Part shown: in pieces, positions 47,775 to 64,000 of the stretch | How positions within the stretch are numbered: position 1 is the stretch's first letter | Layout of the letters: the number at the start of each line of letters is the position of its first letter | Assembly: GCF_041296385.1 (NCBI RefSeq) | Contig: NC_091019.1 | Coordinates: 14,772,531 to 14,836,530 of the forward strand | DNA: 64,000 nt | Direction: 5' to 3' | Origin: Aphelocoma coerulescens | Taxonomy: Eukaryota; Chordata; Aves; Passeriformes; Corvidae | Notes under the pieces: generated by a model | The model's input: only the letters and a program-made list of their open reading frames with translations | Told to the model about the DNA's origin: nothing | The model's database searches: none | Made by a program: the position numbers and the translations under genes

Positions 47775-50700
47775 TTAAAGTCTGCTTTGAATATAACCCT
47801 CAGTTAAAAAGTCTGGTATCACCCTGTTCCTGATAGTGTAAGGTGTTAACCACTTAGTGCTAATGGTGATAGCCTAATGAGATTGTTAGATTTTCCTTTG
47901 GCAAGTGAGCTTCACCAGCAGAATGAAAAATAGAATCAAAGGAATGCCAAACTGATGGGATATTTTACAATACACATAACACAACAAGGAAAAACGCTTG
48001 CTTGTTTCTGTGCTTCGGTTTGAGTGCAGTTTACTATCTACAACAAAAGAACTGAAAATGGCTCTTGGCTTTTTGTTTTGTTCTCATAGGTGTCTATGCT
48101 TTAGAAGGTTTTTATCAATAGAGCACAGGATACTTTTGGGAAAATGGTGTTCAAATATATACTTTACAAATAAAAAAACCAGGAGTACCTTATTAGAAAC
48201 AAGGGGCTGGAGTTTGATTTTACGCATCTGCAAAGACAAGGCAATTTCCATTTCTATCAAGACAAAATGATGCATGCTGAATAAATACATTTTTTAAAGC
48301 TTCGAACAACTGTAAATTAATAGCTGAACAGGACAAAAGTTACATGTCATTTTCAGTCTCTTAACACCTTACTGCTTAAGAAAATCAGTTTTCATGCCAC
48401 CCAAGTATTAGTGCAATTTCACCTGTGCTGTTTGAAAATTAAACAGAAATTTTTACAGAAAATTTGTTTCCATTCAATGACAAACTTAAGAGTGCCTTGT
48501 TAGAGGGCACTTCTGCATCTTGGTCAGCTTAAGGTGTAGACTCTGACAAATCTCAGCAGCTGTAGAGCTGGAGTTGCCAGAATCAGAAACACTTTGGATC
48601 AGATCCTTACTCCACACCATCTTTCCCTGGTGGCTAAATACCGATTAAATGGCTTCCTGTCCCTGGGGAGGGCTCCTTGAGTGCACTGGGAAGAGCGCAG
48701 CAGTGCAGAGGGATTTCTCTGCTACAGCACAATCCTCACAGAAACCAGCGCAGCCAGTCAGACAAATCCCGGCAGTATTTGAGGGGTGAGGAGGGTCAGG
48801 AACTAGAACAAAGTTTAGGAGGAGCGGCCTTCCCAGCTCAGCCGCTGTTTATCAGGTCCGCGAGCCCCGTCCTTGTGTGCTGAGCGGACACCACGTGCCC
48901 GTCTCACACCCAGGATCTGCGGTATCGGTCAGCTGAGCTGGGGTTAATCACAGCAGCAGGGCTGAGGGCTGTTTACAGCAGGATTTACTCTTATGAAAAC
49001 CATTAGCCCTTTAGGGTAAAAGCCGTCCTGTTATGCAGTGTGTCTGGCACGATAGGTCATCAGCCTGGAGCACCGAAAATAATCCCGTCTTTTACTATCG
49101 AGAAGCATTAAACTACAGTAAAGCAAAGCCCACCATAGGGAAAAACGGGAGAAATACTTAAAAGGGAAAAGTTGACTGCGAGGTCTGGAGAGACTTTAGG
49201 CTTATTCTTTTATGGGGAGAATTGGTATAGGCCTGGAATTCAAATACAACAGAAAAATTGTGACTGGAAATGTGGGAGTCAGTCTGTAAGAGGCAGTGAT
49301 ATACTGAGCTGACTTATTTTACAGGGTTCATCTTTTACAAGTTAATTCTTTCTAGTGTGCCGAAGCATTCCCTTTGAGACAACTTTCAAAAGAAGGGTAA
49401 AATTTGTGGGTGAAGTATAGAGATTTCTACTGCCAAACACCCAGTCCTGTCATATTCTTTGCTTCCTCCTCCTGACAGGCTTTTTGCCAGTTTTCCTATC
49501 TATCTAACCCAATTTTGTCCTGTCTAAACTCCCTTACAGGACCTTCCAATACCAACATGCAGCATCCGCTTTCCAAAACATGTTGCTCCTTCCACTCCTG
49601 GCTGAATGGAAACAGGAGGGGAAAATCACCAAGGTCTCTCCACACCGAAGATAAGGCGGACCTTGCAGCTAAGACACACAATCACCTCAGCTTCTCTTTG
49701 CACACTGAGCAGTCTAAGTCACTCTACCTTATTTATTCAGTAAGTTTTCCTTTGTAGAGGTAGCTAGCAAAACACAGAAGCACTACCTTTGACTTGGGAG
49801 TTTTGCAAGAGTAACTGGTAAGGTAACAGTCACAGAAAGAATTTTAAAAATACTTCAGTTTTCCTGACTGAGCTGGTTGAGAATGAACACCTTGCAGCAA
49901 ACCAATTTGTATGAAAGAGAAAGAATACTCACATTTGTACAGTGGTCAGAAAATGTCCTGGGAAATGAGAAGAAGTAAGAACTGAAGTTATTTCTTTGCT
50001 AAGTCAAAGCCACTGTTCCAGCCACTGTTTCCAGAAACTATTAGCAATGAAATTTAAGAAAAAAAAAAAAAACCTTGAACATTCATGTCAAATGATACAA
50101 CTTTAATTTCTAAAAGGTGATAAGTACTAAGAAACTGATCTAGTTGACAGGCAATTAATCCTCCTTGCATAGTACATTTATCTCCATGGGATATCAAGAT
50201 TTACAACATTTCAGGAAAACTGGCACCTAAGTGAGCAAGCAACCTCAATCCTATACAAAAGTTACAGACAACCTAAATGTTTCCAAGTTTTACTTTGTAA
50301 TTTATGCAGAAAATAGCCTTTGCTTTGTGCCCATCTATCCCACAACACTGTATTCTCTCACTGCACTTTACAGTTGGCCTCCGTGTAGAAAACATAAAAG
50401 GCTGCAACCCACACTGATATAGCAATTCACAATAAACTGGCTCATTCTATTCAAACTTGGCCTTTCTGAGGTCAAATACCTCAAGGACTTAGTTATGGAC
50501 TTTATTTTTTCATGTAGGATGTGCCCTCACAATACTTGGGATTCTTTAATAAACTTTTTGTCCAGAGGATGTTCAGTCCTTCCCTTGAGAAGGCAAAAGG
50601 TGAGACTTCAGTTTCAGAAGTGCTCTTGACACTAATCTAAAATAAGCACTGAATCTTACAGGCAGCCAAAAAATTTTAACTTGCTTAACCAGTTTGCTAA

Positions 50701-51239
50701 CAAGACGAGTAAAAACACTTCTTCATATAAAAAAATTGAAAGTTACATTTTGCTGTATGTGTTAGACATATCTACAATGAATTCTTTTTCCTTTACAGAA
50801 TGATAATTGGAGAGGAGCATTGTACTTACATCATCATTAATCCCTTTTTTCTAGTAACTTGTGTCCTGATTTTCAAAAGCACTGATTATCAGCACATCCT
50901 AGGTACTGAATGGTAGCAGCAGGCACTCAGAACTGTTGAAAATAGACTGTTAGTACTTGTACTTTTGCTGCAAATGCACCATTTGAAAATAGTTCTCTTG
51001 AAAATGGGTAACTTCACCTTCTAGTGAAAATCACCCTTGTAGTGTTTTAGAATGTCTGAAATAACTATTACCAGTATTTGCTTAATACACTATAGTGGAT
51101 TACGATCAAAATTAATGTCAAAAAATTAAGTTTATGATAAATAAACTTTGGAAAAATTTATACAAGGCCGTAAATAAATAATTTGAACTTCAGTCTCAGT
51201 AAGAAGTAAAACAATACGTCACACGACAATATCATCCTA

Positions 51240-51963
51240 TCTAAACAATACAATCTTGCTATATTTTATTGCATAATAATTTGAGAGTAACATCTTAAGT
51301 AAAATATGTAAAGAAACAAAATCATTAGATTTACTTTCTTTAATATTGAACAACCGGTTCTTTGTACATAATCCAATTTAAAGATAATATAATTAGCACT
51401 TCCAGCATTAACAGTCTGTATTTACAATGAATGAGATGGGGTAGATAATCTAAAGAGTATTCAAATCTGTATGAAACAAATCAAAATACGAAGATTTACA
51501 GTAGTAGGCTCAAAATCCAAGACTTTTCCATTGGTGGAATGCAATTTAAAAAGGCTTTGTTGCCTTATTACTTGTAAGGGTTCCTGAAATGGTTATTTAA
51601 ACAGCTGAAATCTTCAGTAATGCCTTCATTATTTGTACATGACAGTAAAAATTAATTCCAATACTTCTATTTTTACTTGCTTGTAGACCAGTCTGAAATC
51701 TGATGAAAAGAGAACAAGGAAGTTTACTATGTAATCCTAATTCCATATTCCTGAATACAACAGTTGGAAGTAGATGATGTCAGTCCATTCCAAGGGTTAT
51801 GTACACAAAACTTAGAAAATGTTCTTCACTCTTGCATAAAATGTGTACACAGTATCAGTGAGTGGGGGACTTCAAAGTTTTTACGGGCTGTTGCTGGCAT
51901 GGACCTTTGTTGGTTGAAAATAAAATACCTTTCACTCTATTGTTCTGGTAGCAGTTTTAGAAG
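51240..51963 (-). other. ZNF143: ZNF143 3' UTR (inferred extent)
   Basis: AT-rich sequence after the stop codon. On the minus strand AATAAA lies at 51265-51270 (about 0.7 kb after the stop) and the variant ATTAAA at 51339-51344. Extent beyond these is unknown. Confidence 0.5.
51265..51270 (-). terminator. Candidate poly(A) signal of ZNF143
   Basis: Perfect AATAAA on the minus strand, the first one after the ZNF143 stop codon. Confidence 0.5.

Positions 51964-64000
<12,037 letters not shown>

Larger units (their letters stand above)
43291..51240. other. Intergenic DNA between WEE1 promoter and ZNF143 3' end
   Basis: About 8 kb without a recognised gene. It holds an ATA/AAT-rich microsatellite at 43319-43360, a T17 run at 44292-44308, a pair of 31-bp tandem units at 47713-47774 and an A-rich run near 50058-50072. 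Open frames are all short and none matches a family I know. Confidence 0.65.

Overview
This is ordinary vertebrate nuclear DNA, and almost certainly avian. Coding sequence is split into short exons with consensus splice sites. CpG islands sit over two first exons. The only clear interspersed repeats are four CR1-type LINE 3' ends, the dominant retroposon of birds and other sauropsids. I could not assign a species. I saw no prokaryotic, viral, CRISPR or toxin system.

Three protein-coding genes lie on the minus strand. Read in the sense direction the order is ZNF143 -> WEE1 -> SWAP70, the order I know for human 11p15.4. From left to right: (1) 1-21715, the 5' part of SWAP70 (coding exons 1-4, residues 1-214; the rest lies beyond base 1); (2) 21716-33562, intergenic DNA with two CR1 copies and the WEE1 3' UTR; (3) 33563-42744, a complete 11-exon WEE1 coding region of 645 codons with every exon junction in phase; (4) 42745-51963, the WEE1 CpG-island promoter, intergenic DNA and the ZNF143 3' UTR; (5) 51964-62259, the last seven coding exons of ZNF143 (zinc fingers 3-7 and the C-terminal region); (6) 62260-64000, a ZNF143 intron running off the window.

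The genes are not a functional unit. SWAP70 is a PH-domain signalling/actin-binding protein. WEE1 is the nuclear kinase that inhibits CDK1 by Tyr15 phosphorylation. ZNF143 (Staf) is a zinc-finger activator of snRNA-type and many CpG-island promoters. Their proximity is conserved synteny.

The points most worth a second look are an apparent GC-AG first intron in SWAP70; a compact WEE1 promoter with E-box, CCAAT, CHR-like, E2F and YY1 matches; a second poly-glutamate tract in WEE1; a 67-nt WEE1 exon with a weak donor whose skipping would truncate the protein before the kinase domain; and a 94-bp tandem duplication with a conserved hairpin in a ZNF143 intron. All exon coordinates were derived by hand from splice motifs and reading-frame continuity. 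The UTR ends and promoter calls are inferences. I found no evidence of a previously undescribed system.
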